Below, piece by piece: positions 19,836-28,040 of a stretch of 64,000 nucleotides of DNA. Within the stretch, counting starts at the first letter, position 1; the number at the start of each line of letters is the position of its first letter. Made by a program: the position numbers and the translations under genes. Where the stretch lies: positions 19,994-83,993 of the forward strand of contig WRPG01000013.1 of the NCBI GenBank assembly GCA_009773355.1, in the 5' to 3' direction. The notes beneath the pieces are model-generated. The model did no database searches. It worked only from the letters and a program-made list of their open reading frames with translations, and was not told where the DNA came from. Origin of the DNA: Limisphaerales bacterium. GTDB taxonomy: Bacteria; Verrucomicrobiota; Verrucomicrobiia; Limisphaerales; SXTU01.

Positions 19836-22800
19836 ATGATTAACCGCCTCATCGAATGGTCCCTGCGGAACCGCTTCCTCGTGGTGTGCGGCGTGTTCTT
19901 CCTCATCGCGTTCGGCACGCGCGCGCTGTTCCGCACGCCGGTGGACGCCATCCCGGACCTGTCAGAAAACCAGGTCATCGTGTTCGCGGATTGGGCCGGG
20001 CGCTCGCCGCAGGAGGTCGAGGACCAGGTCACGTATCCGCTCTCCGTCGGGCTGCAAGGGCTGGCGGGCGTGAAGACCGTGCGCGCGAACTCGATGTTTG
20101 GCTTCACGCTGCTGACCATCATTTTCGAGGAACGCGTGGACAACTACTTCGCCCGCACGCGCGTGCTGGAGCGGCTGAACCTCCTCGCAGCGCAGCTCCC
20201 CGCCGGCGTCGTCCCCCAGCTCGGCCCGGACGCCACGGGCCTTGGCTGGGTCTATCAGTATTACCTCCACGTTGACCCCGCGCACGCGCACAACTCCAAA
20301 CCCGAAACTCCAAACTCGAAACCTCAGAGCGGCTCCTACGACCTCGGCCAGCTCCGCGCCCTCCAGGACTGGTTCATCCGCTATCAGCTCAACGCCGTGC
20401 AGGGCGTCGCGGAAGTCGCGAGCATCGGCGGCTTCGTGCGGCAGTATCAAATCGAGGTCAGCTCGCTCAAAATGCGCGCGCGCAAGGTCACGCTGAAGGA
20501 CGTGATGGATGCCGTCGGCGCGAGCAACCTCAACGTGGGCGGCAAGGTCATCGAGGAAAACGGTATGGAATTCGTCGTGCGCGGGCTGGGCCTCGTGCAG
20601 TCGCTAGCGGACTTGGAGAACATCGTGCTGATGGAGCGCGCCGGTATTCCGGTTTACCTCAAGGACGTGGCCACCGTGCAAATCGGCGGCGACTTCCGGC
20701 GCGGCACGCTGGACGTGGACGGCCGCGAAGTGGTTGGCGGCATCGTCGTGATGCGCAACGGCGAGAACGCGCTCGCGACCATCAACCGCGTGAAGGAAAA
20801 AATCCGCGCCATCCAGCCGAGCCTCCCGCCCGGCGTCACCATCAAGTCCTTCTACGACCGCGCGGAACTCATTGAGCGCACCATTGACACGCTCAAGCAC
20901 GCGCTCGCCGAGGAAATCCTCCTCGTCACGCTCGCGCACATCATCTTCCTCTGGCACTTCCGCAGCATCCTCATCGTCACTGTGCCGTTGCCGCTTTCGA
21001 TTCTCGTGTCGTTCATCCTGATGGAGAAGTTCGGCATCAGCTCGAACATCATGTCGCTCTCCGGCATCGCCATCGCCATCGGCGTGCTCGTGGACGCCGG
21101 CATCGTGATGACGGAGAACGTGATTCGACACTGTGAGCGTGCGGAGGAGGAGAAGGGGAAGAAAGTAATTAGTGGGGGAGTAATTAGTAATCAGCCTTCA
21201 GGCGGAGGAGCGCCGGTCTCTGACCCGGCGTTAAGCGCGGCCGCACAACCCAATGCCGGGTCGGAGACCGGTGCTCCGAACTCAGCGGCGGCTTCAACGC
21301 CACCCACGGCCCCACTAATTACTAATCACTCTTCCTCCCGCCTCACCGCCGAGGAAACCTGGCAAGTCGTCCTCACCTCCGCCCAACAAGTCGGCCGGCC
21401 CATCTTCTTCGCGATGGTCATCATCATTCTCGCGTTCCTGCCGGTGTTCGCGCTGTCGGGGCAGGAGGGCAAGCTGTTCCACCCGCTCGCGTTCACGAAG
21501 ACCTTCGCGATGATTGGCTCCACCATTCTCGCGGTGACCATCGTGCCCGCACTGTGCTCGTTCCTCGTGCGCGGGCCGTTCCACTCCGAGGACCGCAACT
21601 GGGTGATGCGCGTGCTGCTGGCGATTTACGACCCGCTGCTGGACCTCGCGCTGCGCTGGCGCAAGACCGTGATGGCGGGCGCGGCGGTGTTGCTGGCGTT
21701 CGCACTGGCCATTGCGTTTGGCTTGCCCAAGCCGGTGATGCTGTGGCTCGCGAAGACCACGACCGGACAAACCGTTGAAACGGTTCGTCCTCCGGCGGCG
21801 GCTGCCGACACCCGACTGAAGTCGGGTGCTACTGAGAGTTCAGCTCACGCCAGCCACGGTGCAGCCGCGCCGGCTTCACTGAACACTGACCCACTGAATA
21901 CTGAACACTCCGCCCGCCTCCTCACCGACTTCGCCGCGCGCCACCCGCGCTTCACCAAACTCTTCACCGGTTTCGGCAAGGACTTCATGCCCACGCTCAA
22001 CGAAGGCTCGCTCCTCTTCATGCCCGTGCTGCTGCCGAGCACGTCGCTCACCGAGGTGAAACGCGTCATGTCGTGGCAGGACCGCGTCATCCGCAGCCTG
22101 CCGGAGGTCGAGAGCGTCGGCGGCAAGCTGGGCCGCTCCGAGACCGCCACCGACCCCGCGCCCGTCGAGATGATTGAGACCACCATCATGCTCAAGCCGG
22201 AGTGGCTGCCCACGAACCGCACTTATCTCGGCTTCATCAAAATCCCCACCGTCTATCGCAACCCTGCGTGGCGGCCCAACTCCACGAAGGAAACGCTCAT
22301 CGCCGAACTCACCGAGAAACTCGCGAACGTCCCCGGCTACGTGCCCGGTTTTTTGCAACCCATCGAGAACCGCATCCTCATGCTCTCCACCGGCATCCGC
22401 GCGCAGCTCGGCGTGAAGATTCTCGGCGGGTCGCTCGATGACTTGCAGCGGAAGGCCTTTGAAGTCGAGCGCGTCGTGCGTGAAGTGCCAGGCGCGGTGG
22501 GCGTCGCGCCCAGCCGCGTGCAGGGCAAGCCGTATCTCGAAGTCGAAGTCAACCGCGTGGCGATGGCGCGCTTCGGCCTGCGCGCGCAGGACGTGCTCGA
22601 CGCCGTCGAGACCGGCCTTGGCGGCAAGGTGATTTCCACCACGTATCAAGCCGCCGAGCGCATGGACCCGCGCGAGCGCACCGGCATCCAAGTGCGTTTG
22701 CAACGCGAGGAACGCGACGACCTCGAACGCCTCGGTGACGTGCTCGTCGCCACGCCCAGCGGCAAGCACATCCCGCTCGGCCAGCTCGCGACCATTCGCC

Positions 22801-23537
22801 GCGCGACTGGTCCGAGCGAGATTGCGAGCGAGAACGGCCGCCTCCGTGTCTTCGTGCAGGCGAATGTTTCGGATCGCGACCTCACCGGCTTTGTCGAGGA
22901 CGTGAAGCGTCGGGTGGAGAAGGAAATTGCCCCCACGTTGCCGCCCGGCATGACCATCGAATACAGCGGCGAATACGAGAACCTCGTGCGCGCGCAGCAG
23001 ACGCTCTTTTACATCTTCCCGGCGACGCTGCTCATCATCTTCCTGCTGCTCTACATGGTCTATCACTCGGCGAAGGAGGCGGCGCACGTCATCCTCGCCG
23101 TGCCCTTCGCGTTGACGGGCGGCGTCTTCCTGCAATACCTGCTGGGCTATAACTTCAGCGTCAGCGTGTGGGTGGGCTACATCGCGCTCTTCGGCACGGC
23201 CATCCAGACAGGTGTGGTGATGGTCGTTTACTTGGAGGAGATGGTGGCGAAGAAACAAGCCGCGTGCGCCGCCGCCGGCCAGCCCTTCACGCGCGACGAC
23301 CTCGTGCAAGCCATCAAGGACGGCGCGCGCCTGCGCCTGCGCCCGAAGGTGATGACCGTCGCCACCATCGTGGCCAGCCTGCTGCCCATCATGTGGAGCC
23401 ACCGCCCCGGCAGCGAAGTGATGCAACCACTCGCGACCCCCGTCATCGGCGGCATGGTCAGCAGCCTCCTGCACATCCTCGTGGTCACGCCGGTGATCTT
23501 CGCCATCCTGCGGGAGAGGGAGTTGAAGACGAAGTAA
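19836..23537 (+). CDS. cusA: CusA/CzcA-type heavy-metal RND efflux pump
   Basis: A 1233-residue inner-membrane RND proton antiporter. The N-terminus (MINRLIEWSLRNRFLVV), DAIPDLSENQVIVFADWAGR and DFMPTLNEGSLLFMP support a copper/silver-type (CusA) rather than a zinc-type pump. Usual length is about 1040-1060; the extra 170 or so residues come from repeat insertions. These are a 7-mer tract at about residues 152-163, a large composite of 7-mers plus REPIN at about 443-500 in a loop next to TM segments (followed by SRLTAEETWQVVLTSAQQVG), and a REP plus 7-mer segment at about 645-692 before the second periplasmic half. All stay in frame. The ATG at 19836 fits the conserved start. Part of the 3' end is duplicated at 24196-24301. 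Confidence 0.94.
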   Translation: MINRLIEWSLRNRFLVVCGVFFLIAFGTRALFRTPVDAIPDLSENQVIVFADWAGRSPQEVEDQVTYPLSVGLQGLAGVKTVRANSMFGFTLLTIIFEERVDNYFARTRVLERLNLLAAQLPAGVVPQLGPDATGLGWVYQYYLHVDPAHAHNSKPETPNSKPQSGSYDLGQLRALQDWFIRYQLNAVQGVAEVASIGGFVRQYQIEVSSLKMRARKVTLKDVMDAVGASNLNVGGKVIEENGMEFVVRGLGLVQSLADLENIVLMERAGIPVYLKDVATVQIGGDFRRGTLDVDGREVVGGIVVMRNGENALATINRVKEKIRAIQPSLPPGVTIKSFYDRAELIERTIDTLKHALAEEILLVTLAHIIFLWHFRSILIVTVPLPLSILVSFILMEKFGISSNIMSLSGIAIAIGVLVDAGIVMTENVIRHCERAEEEKGKKVISGGVISNQPSGGGAPVSDPALSAAAQPNAGSETGAPNSAAASTPPTAPLITNHSSSRLTAEETWQVVLTSAQQVGRPIFFAMVIIILAFLPVFALSGQEGKLFHPLAFTKTFAMIGSTILAVTIVPALCSFLVRGPFHSEDRNWVMRVLLAIYDPLLDLALRWRKTVMAGAAVLLAFALAIAFGLPKPVMLWLAKTTTGQTVETVRPPAAAADTRLKSGATESSAHASHGAAAPASLNTDPLNTEHSARLLTDFAARHPRFTKLFTGFGKDFMPTLNEGSLLFMPVLLPSTSLTEVKRVMSWQDRVIRSLPEVESVGGKLGRSETATDPAPVEMIETTIMLKPEWLPTNRTYLGFIKIPTVYRNPAWRPNSTKETLIAELTEKLANVPGYVPGFLQPIENRILMLSTGIRAQLGVKILGGSLDDLQRKAFEVERVVREVPGAVGVAPSRVQGKPYLEVEVNRVAMARFGLRAQDVLDAVETGLGGKVISTTYQAAERMDPRERTGIQVRLQREERDDLERLGDVLVATPSGKHIPLGQLATIRRATGPSEIASENGRLRVFVQANVSDRDLTGFVEDVKRRVEKEIAPTLPPGMTIEYSGEYENLVRAQQTLFYIFPATLLIIFLLLYMVYHSAKEAAHVILAVPFALTGGVFLQYLLGYNFSVSVWVGYIALFGTAIQTGVVMVVYLEEMVAKKQAACAAAGQPFTRDDLVQAIKDGARLRLRPKVMTVATIVASLLPIMWSHRPGSEVMQPLATPVIGGMVSSLLHILVVTPVIFAILRERELKTK
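20291..20323 (+). repeat. Tandem 7-mer tract inside cusA
   Basis: Units ACTCCAA, ACCCGAA, ACTCCAA, ACTCGAA in tandem, read as NSKPETPNSKP. Same unit family as at 1132 and 3195. Confidence 0.85.
21164..21335. repeat. Composite element in cusA: inverted 7-mer tracts enclosing a REPIN
   Basis: GTAATTA-type heptamers at the left (21164-21192) and their inverse ACTAATT at the right (about 21315-21330) enclose a REPIN at 21207-21277. Both REP units start GGAGC, with stems around CCGGTCTCTGACCCGG. The arrangement resembles 10200-10316 but is complete on both sides. It is translated in frame. Confidence 0.85.
21809..21832 (-). repeat. Single REP inside cusA
   Basis: On the minus strand, GTAGC is followed by ACCCGACTTCAGTCGGGT. 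A tandem 7-mer tract (CACTGAA/TACTGAA units) follows at 21875-21911. Both are read in frame. Confidence 0.8.
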
Positions 23538-23540
23538 CTG

Positions 23541-23951
23541 CTACGGAGTGAAGAACCGATTGAAGCCCTTCGCGCGCAAACCGGCCTTCAACTCCTCGTC
23601 CTCCGTCCACAACTGGCCGTCGAGATGCAGCGTCAGCGCGACAAACGCGGTGTCCTTCTCGTCCACGTCCCGGCACAACTGGTGGGCTTCCATCCAGGTT
23701 CCCAGCGGGATGTTCGACTCGTTGATGAATTCGATGCGGGCCACGAGCACTTGCAGGGCTTCAAGTAGTTCCTCCTCGGTCAAGCGCGAGGCGTGGAGGA
23801 GTCGTTCCTTGTGCTTGAAAAGCTCGACGAACAGGAAGCGCGGGCTGTGGAGCCGCAGCCGGGACGTGGGATCCATCTGGTTCCGCAGCTCACCGCCGCC
23901 GGAGGCGAGTGCCCGGAATGCCAAGTTGGTGTCCACCACCACCGGCTTCAC
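23541..23951 (-). CDS. PIN-domain protein, probable toxin of a type II pair
   Basis: A 136-residue PIN-like RNase domain from a GTG start at 23951: [15 protein letters not shown] gives the first acidic residue, ELFKHKERLL the Glu, and DEKDTAFVALTLHLDGQLWTEDEEL the C-terminal acidic cluster. PIN toxins typically cut RNA using Mg2+. The GTG overlaps the stop of the upstream antitoxin gene as GTGA, so this start is preferred over an in-frame ATG at 23993. The pair lies between the 3' end of cusA and a partial copy of that end, so it was probably inserted there. Confidence 0.8.
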   Translation of the reverse strand: MKPVVVDTNLAFRALASGGGELRNQMDPTSRLRLHSPRFLFVELFKHKERLLHASRLTEEELLEALQVLVARIEFINESNIPLGTWMEAHQLCRDVDEKDTAFVALTLHLDGQLWTEDEELKAGLRAKGFNRFFTP

Positions 23952-24166
23952 GAGCCGGGCGGGATGAAGCGATCCCGGTTCGCCGCCCACCAACCGGTCT
24001 TGGATTCCTCCGCCATCCGGTCAGCCTCTGTCACGGTGAGCTGGCTCCTGCGGGCGATGGCTTCCAGCCGCAACCAGTCGAGCATGGCGTTCAGGCGGTC
24101 CATCGGCACCTCGTCATGGGGGAAGGTGACGTGCGTTGTCCCATTGGCACTCTCGACCGTAATCAT
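23948..24166 (-). CDS. Probable antitoxin partner of the PIN protein
   Basis: A 72-residue protein ([15 protein letters not shown] ... [19 protein letters not shown]) encoded directly upstream of the PIN gene with a 4-bp GTGA overlap. The size, the overlap and the order (small acidic partner first) fit a type II antitoxin. No DNA-binding fold was recognised, so the role comes from context. The C-terminus ([14 protein letters not shown]) may be the toxin-binding tail. Confidence 0.65.
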   Translation of the reverse strand: MITVESANGTTHVTFPHDEVPMDRLNAMLDWLRLEAIARRSQLTVTEADRMAEESKTGWWAANRDRFIPPGS

Positions 24167-24195
24167 GGCCGGAAAGTAGGCGTCTGTGTCGCAAG

Positions 24196-24301
24196 CGTCA
24201 ACGGCGGCATGGTGAGCAGCCTCCTGCACATCCTCGTGGTCACGCCGGTCAGCTTCGCGATGCTGCGGGAGCGGGAGTTGAAGACACCAGTGGCGAATTA
24301 G
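24196..24301 (+). pseudogene. Remnant of a cusA 3' end
   Basis: About 90 bp closely match the end of cusA (23441-23532) with roughly seven or eight substitutions. The reading frame is kept ([20 protein letters not shown], then ERELK) up to a TAG at 24299. It lacks everything upstream, so it is the tail of a second, deleted RND gene or a diverged duplication. It brackets the toxin-antitoxin pair with the intact cusA tail. Confidence 0.8.
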
Positions 24302-24363
24302 TTTGTTTCCCAGCCCGACCGCTTATGGCAGCTTGCCCGCGAGCAGCCAACAGCCACTTCACT

Positions 24364-25104
24364 ATGCAGCATGACTCTACCCCGCGCCGCCGGCACGGGT
24401 TCACCCTGATCGAACTGCTCGTCGTCATCGCCATCATCGCGATCCTGGCGGGGATGCTCTTGCCGGCGTTGTCCAAGGCGAAGGCCAAGGCGCACGGCAT
24501 CAAGTGTGTGAACAGCACGAAGCAAATTCTGCTGGGCGCGAAAATCTATGCGGGTGACAACGGCGACCGGCTGCCGCCCAGTCACACGCCGGGGACGACG
24601 GGCTTGAGCTGGGCAGACGTCATGCTGACCTACGTCGGGTCGAACACGAACGTGTTCGTCTGCCCCAGCGCGCCCAACCGCGGCACGGAGCGCCTGTGGT
24701 CGAACGCCAAGGTGAAGAATCACTACATGGCGAACATTGACCTCGGTGCGCGGCAGCTTGGCTTTGGCGACACCGGCGTGGCGAAGCCCGCCTCGACGGT
24801 CTATCTCTGCGATGGCGGCACGCTGGCGGTGGACTCGCCCAACGGCAACGTGGCGGTGACGCCGACTTCCATCTACAAGCCGGGTTGCTGGATTCTGATC
24901 CGGCCCGCCGGCAGCGAGGCGTTCGGAACCTTGCAGGCCACGACGACGACCTCACCGAACTCACCCGACTGGGGCGGCCCGCATCTGCGCCACGCCAAGC
25001 GCAGCAACGTGGGCTTCGTGGACGGCCATGTGGAGACGATGGAATCCGCGAAGTGGTATTACTCGAACACGCCCTGGACCGACCCGGCCATCGGCGGCCA
25101 GTGA
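24364..25104 (+). CDS. Pseudopilin with prepilin N-terminal methylation signal
   Basis: A 246-residue protein of the large-headed pseudopilin group abundant in Verrucomicrobia and Planctomycetes. The leader ends RRRHG and is followed by [20 protein letters not shown], the prepilin-peptidase site plus hydrophobic helix. The C-terminal half carries [12 protein letters not shown], the H-x-G-x-x-N-x-x-F-x-D-G-H-type motif usual in this group. Such proteins are assembled or secreted by type II secretion/type IV pilus-like machinery, whose core genes are not here. The ATG at 24364 is closest to the leader. Substrate and role are unknown. Confidence 0.88.
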   Translation: MQHDSTPRRRHGFTLIELLVVIAIIAILAGMLLPALSKAKAKAHGIKCVNSTKQILLGAKIYAGDNGDRLPPSHTPGTTGLSWADVMLTYVGSNTNVFVCPSAPNRGTERLWSNAKVKNHYMANIDLGARQLGFGDTGVAKPASTVYLCDGGTLAVDSPNGNVAVTPTSIYKPGCWILIRPAGSEAFGTLQATTTTSPNSPDWGGPHLRHAKRSNVGFVDGHVETMESAKWYYSNTPWTDPAIGGQ

Positions 25105-25143
25105 GCGGCGTTTGCCGGCTGGTCGCGGCCCGCCCGCCCGCTG

Positions 25144-25971
25144 CTACTGCTTCAGCGCCTTGTTCAGGTTGTCGAGCTGGGTCTGGGCCTTGTCGCGGAG
25201 GGTCTGCGAATCGGCGTTCTTGACGGCCTGCTCCAGCAGTTTCTTCGCCTCCGGGTAGTCCTTCAACACCCCGTCCTCGGTGATGTAGCGGATCGCGAGA
25301 TCGAAGGCCGCCTGGGCATCGCCACCCTCCGCGCGCTTGGTCTGCGACTCGATGACCTTGCGCGTCGTTTCCTCGGCGGACTGGGACGGTTTGGGCGCAG
25401 GCGTGGAGGCGAGCTTGCCGGTGGAAGCCTTGGTGGTTCGCGGCCCGCCATTGGTGCCAGCGCGGCTGCCACCGGCGCCGGCACCGGTGCCGGCGCTCAT
25501 GCTGGCGGATGTGCCCTGCTTCGCGGCTTGGGCGCGGGCGCGGGCGGCCAGCTCGGGGCTGATCGCGTTTTTTCCATCAATGCCGGTGAGCGAATAGAAG
25601 TAGTTCAGATCGTCGTCGCTCCTCCACGCCTTGTCCGGGCCGGCGGAGAGGACGCTGAAACCGTTCTTGGCCGCGTCCACGCTGAGGCGATACTCGGTGC
25701 CCCACGGGTCCTTGGATTTGTCGCGCGTTTCCTTGCCGTCTTTTTGGCGCAGGTTTTCCTTGAGCCAGCCGCCGAAGTTTTCGATCGGCAAATCCCGCTC
25801 ATCCACGAAGTCCCGCGCCAGCGCCTCGGCGATGCCCTGCATCTCGACGCCGGAGGTGGCGGCGACCTGCACCTTGCCGATGACGCCCAGGCTCTTCTTG
25901 AGCGCGTCACTGTTCATGGTCACGACGCCGGCGGCGGCGGCGAGCGGCAGGATTTTCAGGAGCACGCTCAC
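25144..25971 (-). CDS. T2SG-like and Sel1-repeat protein
   Basis: A 275-residue protein from a GTG start that overlaps the upstream gene's TGA by 4 bp. A hydrophobic N-terminus (VLLKILPLAAAAGVV) is followed by a segment like the C-terminal part of type II secretion pseudopilin GspG (DPWGTEYRLSVDAAKNGFSV, LSAGPDKAW). A Gly/Ala/Thr-rich linker leads to one or two Sel1-like helical repeats (GDAQAAFDLAIRYITEDG). No classical prepilin motif is present. The coupling with the cNMP-domain membrane protein suggests that the two work together. Function unknown. Confidence 0.65.
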   Translation of the reverse strand: MSVLLKILPLAAAAGVVTMNSDALKKSLGVIGKVQVAATSGVEMQGIAEALARDFVDERDLPIENFGGWLKENLRQKDGKETRDKSKDPWGTEYRLSVDAAKNGFSVLSAGPDKAWRSDDDLNYFYSLTGIDGKNAISPELAARARAQAAKQGTSASMSAGTGAGAGGSRAGTNGGPRTTKASTGKLASTPAPKPSQSAEETTRKVIESQTKRAEGGDAQAAFDLAIRYITEDGVLKDYPEAKKLLEQAVKNADSQTLRDKAQTQLDNLNKALKQ

Positions 25972-27908
25972 TTCGCGGCCCCCTTCTTCTTGAGCGCGAC
26001 GACGCGCTTGTCCGAGGTGCGCTCAATGGCCAGGCCGGTGAGGAAATCGCGGCTGATGAGCTGGAGGAAGCTGTCCTTGTCGAGCTTGAGGCACCGGCTG
26101 TTGCGCAGCGCGGCCACGTTGGCGGAGGCGGCGGTGCCCTGCAGCAGGCTGATCTCGCCGCAGAAGTCGCCGGGGCCGAGCGTGGCGACCTGCGCGCCGG
26201 CCTTGCGCACGCCGAACTCGCCCTCATAGACGATGTAGAAGAACTCGTTGTGCCGGCCCTCGCTGAGAACCTCCACGCCGGCGGTGCAGTCCTGGAAGGC
26301 AAACTGCCCCGCGACCTTCATCAACGCGTGTGGCGGCCAGTCCGCGAAGATGGAGTTGCGTCGCAGGAACGCGCAGACCTGCACGACCTCCTGGATTTTC
26401 TTCGCGCCGAGCGTCGAGAGCAGCAGCCGGTCGAAGTCCGCCCGCTTGAGCGCGAACAGCTCCGTTTCCTCCAGCGCCACGACCGAGCTGGTGCGGGGCA
26501 CCTGTTGCAGCAGGGCGATCTCGCCGAAGACCTCGCCGCGCCCGAGCTGCGCCACGGGGCGGAGCGCGCCGGCCTCGTCCTCCTTCTGCACCTCCACGCG
26601 GCCGTTGTGGAGGACGAACATGAGGTCGCCCTTGTCGCGCTCGCGGATGATGACCGCGCCGCGCTTCACGGTGAAGAACTCCATCGCGTCGGCCACCGAG
26701 CGGGTTTCCGTTTCGGACAATTGTGAAAACAGCAGCGTGCCGGAGAGGAACTTCACCGTCTCGTCCGGGCCGGGACGCTGCACGCCATCGAAGCTTTTTT
26801 GCAGCCTCGCCTCGGCGGACGAGAGCTGCGGCGCCAGCAGGCGATGGCAGGTCTTGCCTACGAGCCACAGGCCATAAACCAGCGGGGCCACGACGACGAG
26901 CGCGAGCAGAAAGATGACGGTTTGCGCGCCCGGCTCGAAGAGGACGTTCGTGTTGACGCTCGCCTGCCGCGTCATCAGCTCGGACGCGAAGCGGAACACC
27001 GCGCCGAGCCAGAGCACCGCCCAGGTCGAAAGCCCGATGAAGTAATGCTCCTCCTTGAGCGACTCCTTCCAGCTCAACATGTGCGCCAGGAACTTCTCCC
27101 GCAGGAACGTGTCCGCGCAGTGCGGCAGCTCGTGCTGCTTGCGGAAGAGCGCGTGCAGCAGCGTGTGCGCCGGCGAGCCGCCGAACGGCGACGCCAGCAG
27201 CAGCGCCGTCACATAGCCCGCCAGGAAGACCGGCGTCGAGTCCAGCGCCCAGCCGACCAGCGCGACGGCGAACGGCGCGGCCAGCATCTGCAACGCGGTC
27301 AGCACCTCCACCTTGCGCCCGCCCATGAGCGCGTCGCGCGTGTCCACGGAGAAGAACGGCAGCACCAGGTCCAGCCGCACCTCGGGCCGATACACCTCGC
27401 GGCCCAGCCCGCTGAGGACCGCGCCCGCGAGCACGTTCGCGAGGCTGAGGCCCAGCGACACGGACAGCAGCGTGAGGAACCAGCCGGCGGGATTGGGAAG
27501 CAACGACACCTCGGATACGGTCACAGCGGAGGCACCTGCCCCGATGAGGCATATCGCCAAGGCCAGTGCACCGGTCGGCGTGCAACGGACGTTCCAGCGG
27601 CGGCCCTTCGCTTGAGCGCCGGGCGGCTCCGTGTCGCCTTCGTGGAGGAAGCCCTTGGCCTGCGCCGCCAGCACAAGGTCATAGAAGGCGCGAATCTTGG
27701 GATGCCCTTCCTGGTGCAGCAAGCCTTGCAAGACCTCCTGCACCGTTTGCTCGCCGTCGAACTCCGCCAGGATGGCCTCCTGCTGCGCGGTCAGGGCCAG
27801 ATACTCGCCTTGATTGGTCTGCTTGAGCAGCCGCGTGCCGTCGGGCAGCTCCTTCCGCTCCAAGGCCAGCGTGAGCCGGAGCTTCTGGTCGTTGAGTGCG
27901 GGCGTCAT
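25968..27908 (-). CDS. Membrane protein with PqqD-like N-terminus and two cyclic-nucleotide-binding domains
   Basis: A 646-residue protein. The first 90 residues resemble the PqqD-like winged helix (YLALTAQQEAILAEFDGEQT). A central membrane region of about six helices (residues 115-365) recalls the core of M50-type peptidases found with such N-termini, but no HExxH is seen (the nearest is HTLLHALF). Two cNMP-binding domains follow: one near 395-510 (FFTVKRGAVIIRERDKGD, GEVFGEIALLQQVPRTSSVV) and one near 520-625 (GDFCGEISLLQGTAASANVA). It may be a membrane sensor regulated by a nucleotide ligand. It is the first gene of a two-gene unit with the T2SG/Sel1 gene. Confidence 0.7.
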   Translation of the reverse strand: MTPALNDQKLRLTLALERKELPDGTRLLKQTNQGEYLALTAQQEAILAEFDGEQTVQEVLQGLLHQEGHPKIRAFYDLVLAAQAKGFLHEGDTEPPGAQAKGRRWNVRCTPTGALALAICLIGAGASAVTVSEVSLLPNPAGWFLTLLSVSLGLSLANVLAGAVLSGLGREVYRPEVRLDLVLPFFSVDTRDALMGGRKVEVLTALQMLAAPFAVALVGWALDSTPVFLAGYVTALLLASPFGGSPAHTLLHALFRKQHELPHCADTFLREKFLAHMLSWKESLKEEHYFIGLSTWAVLWLGAVFRFASELMTRQASVNTNVLFEPGAQTVIFLLALVVVAPLVYGLWLVGKTCHRLLAPQLSSAEARLQKSFDGVQRPGPDETVKFLSGTLLFSQLSETETRSVADAMEFFTVKRGAVIIRERDKGDLMFVLHNGRVEVQKEDEAGALRPVAQLGRGEVFGEIALLQQVPRTSSVVALEETELFALKRADFDRLLLSTLGAKKIQEVVQVCAFLRRNSIFADWPPHALMKVAGQFAFQDCTAGVEVLSEGRHNEFFYIVYEGEFGVRKAGAQVATLGPGDFCGEISLLQGTAASANVAALRNSRCLKLDKDSFLQLISRDFLTGLAIERTSDKRVVALKKKGAAK

Positions 27909-27966
27909 GGTTGGAGGACGCCGGAGTTCGTAGCAAATCCCGCCGGGTCAGGCAAGGCGGAAGCAA

Positions 27967-28034
27967 GTAGCTCGACATTCCAATGTCGAGACCAAGGGTT
28001 CGTGAACAGACTCGACATTGGAATGTCGAGCCAC
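27967..28034. repeat. REPIN between cNMP-domain gene and dnaN
   Basis: GTAGC plus CTCGACATTCCAATGTCGAG at the left, and an inverted copy of the same palindrome at the right ending at the dnaN 3' end. Same stem as inside the DUF1553 gene at 2245-2318. Confidence 0.88.
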
Positions 28035-28040
28035 GACGCC

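Noticed and set aside
27168..27200. Zinc-peptidase active site in the double-cNMP membrane protein
   Set aside because: The segment reads HTLLHALF; the glutamate of HExxH is missing.
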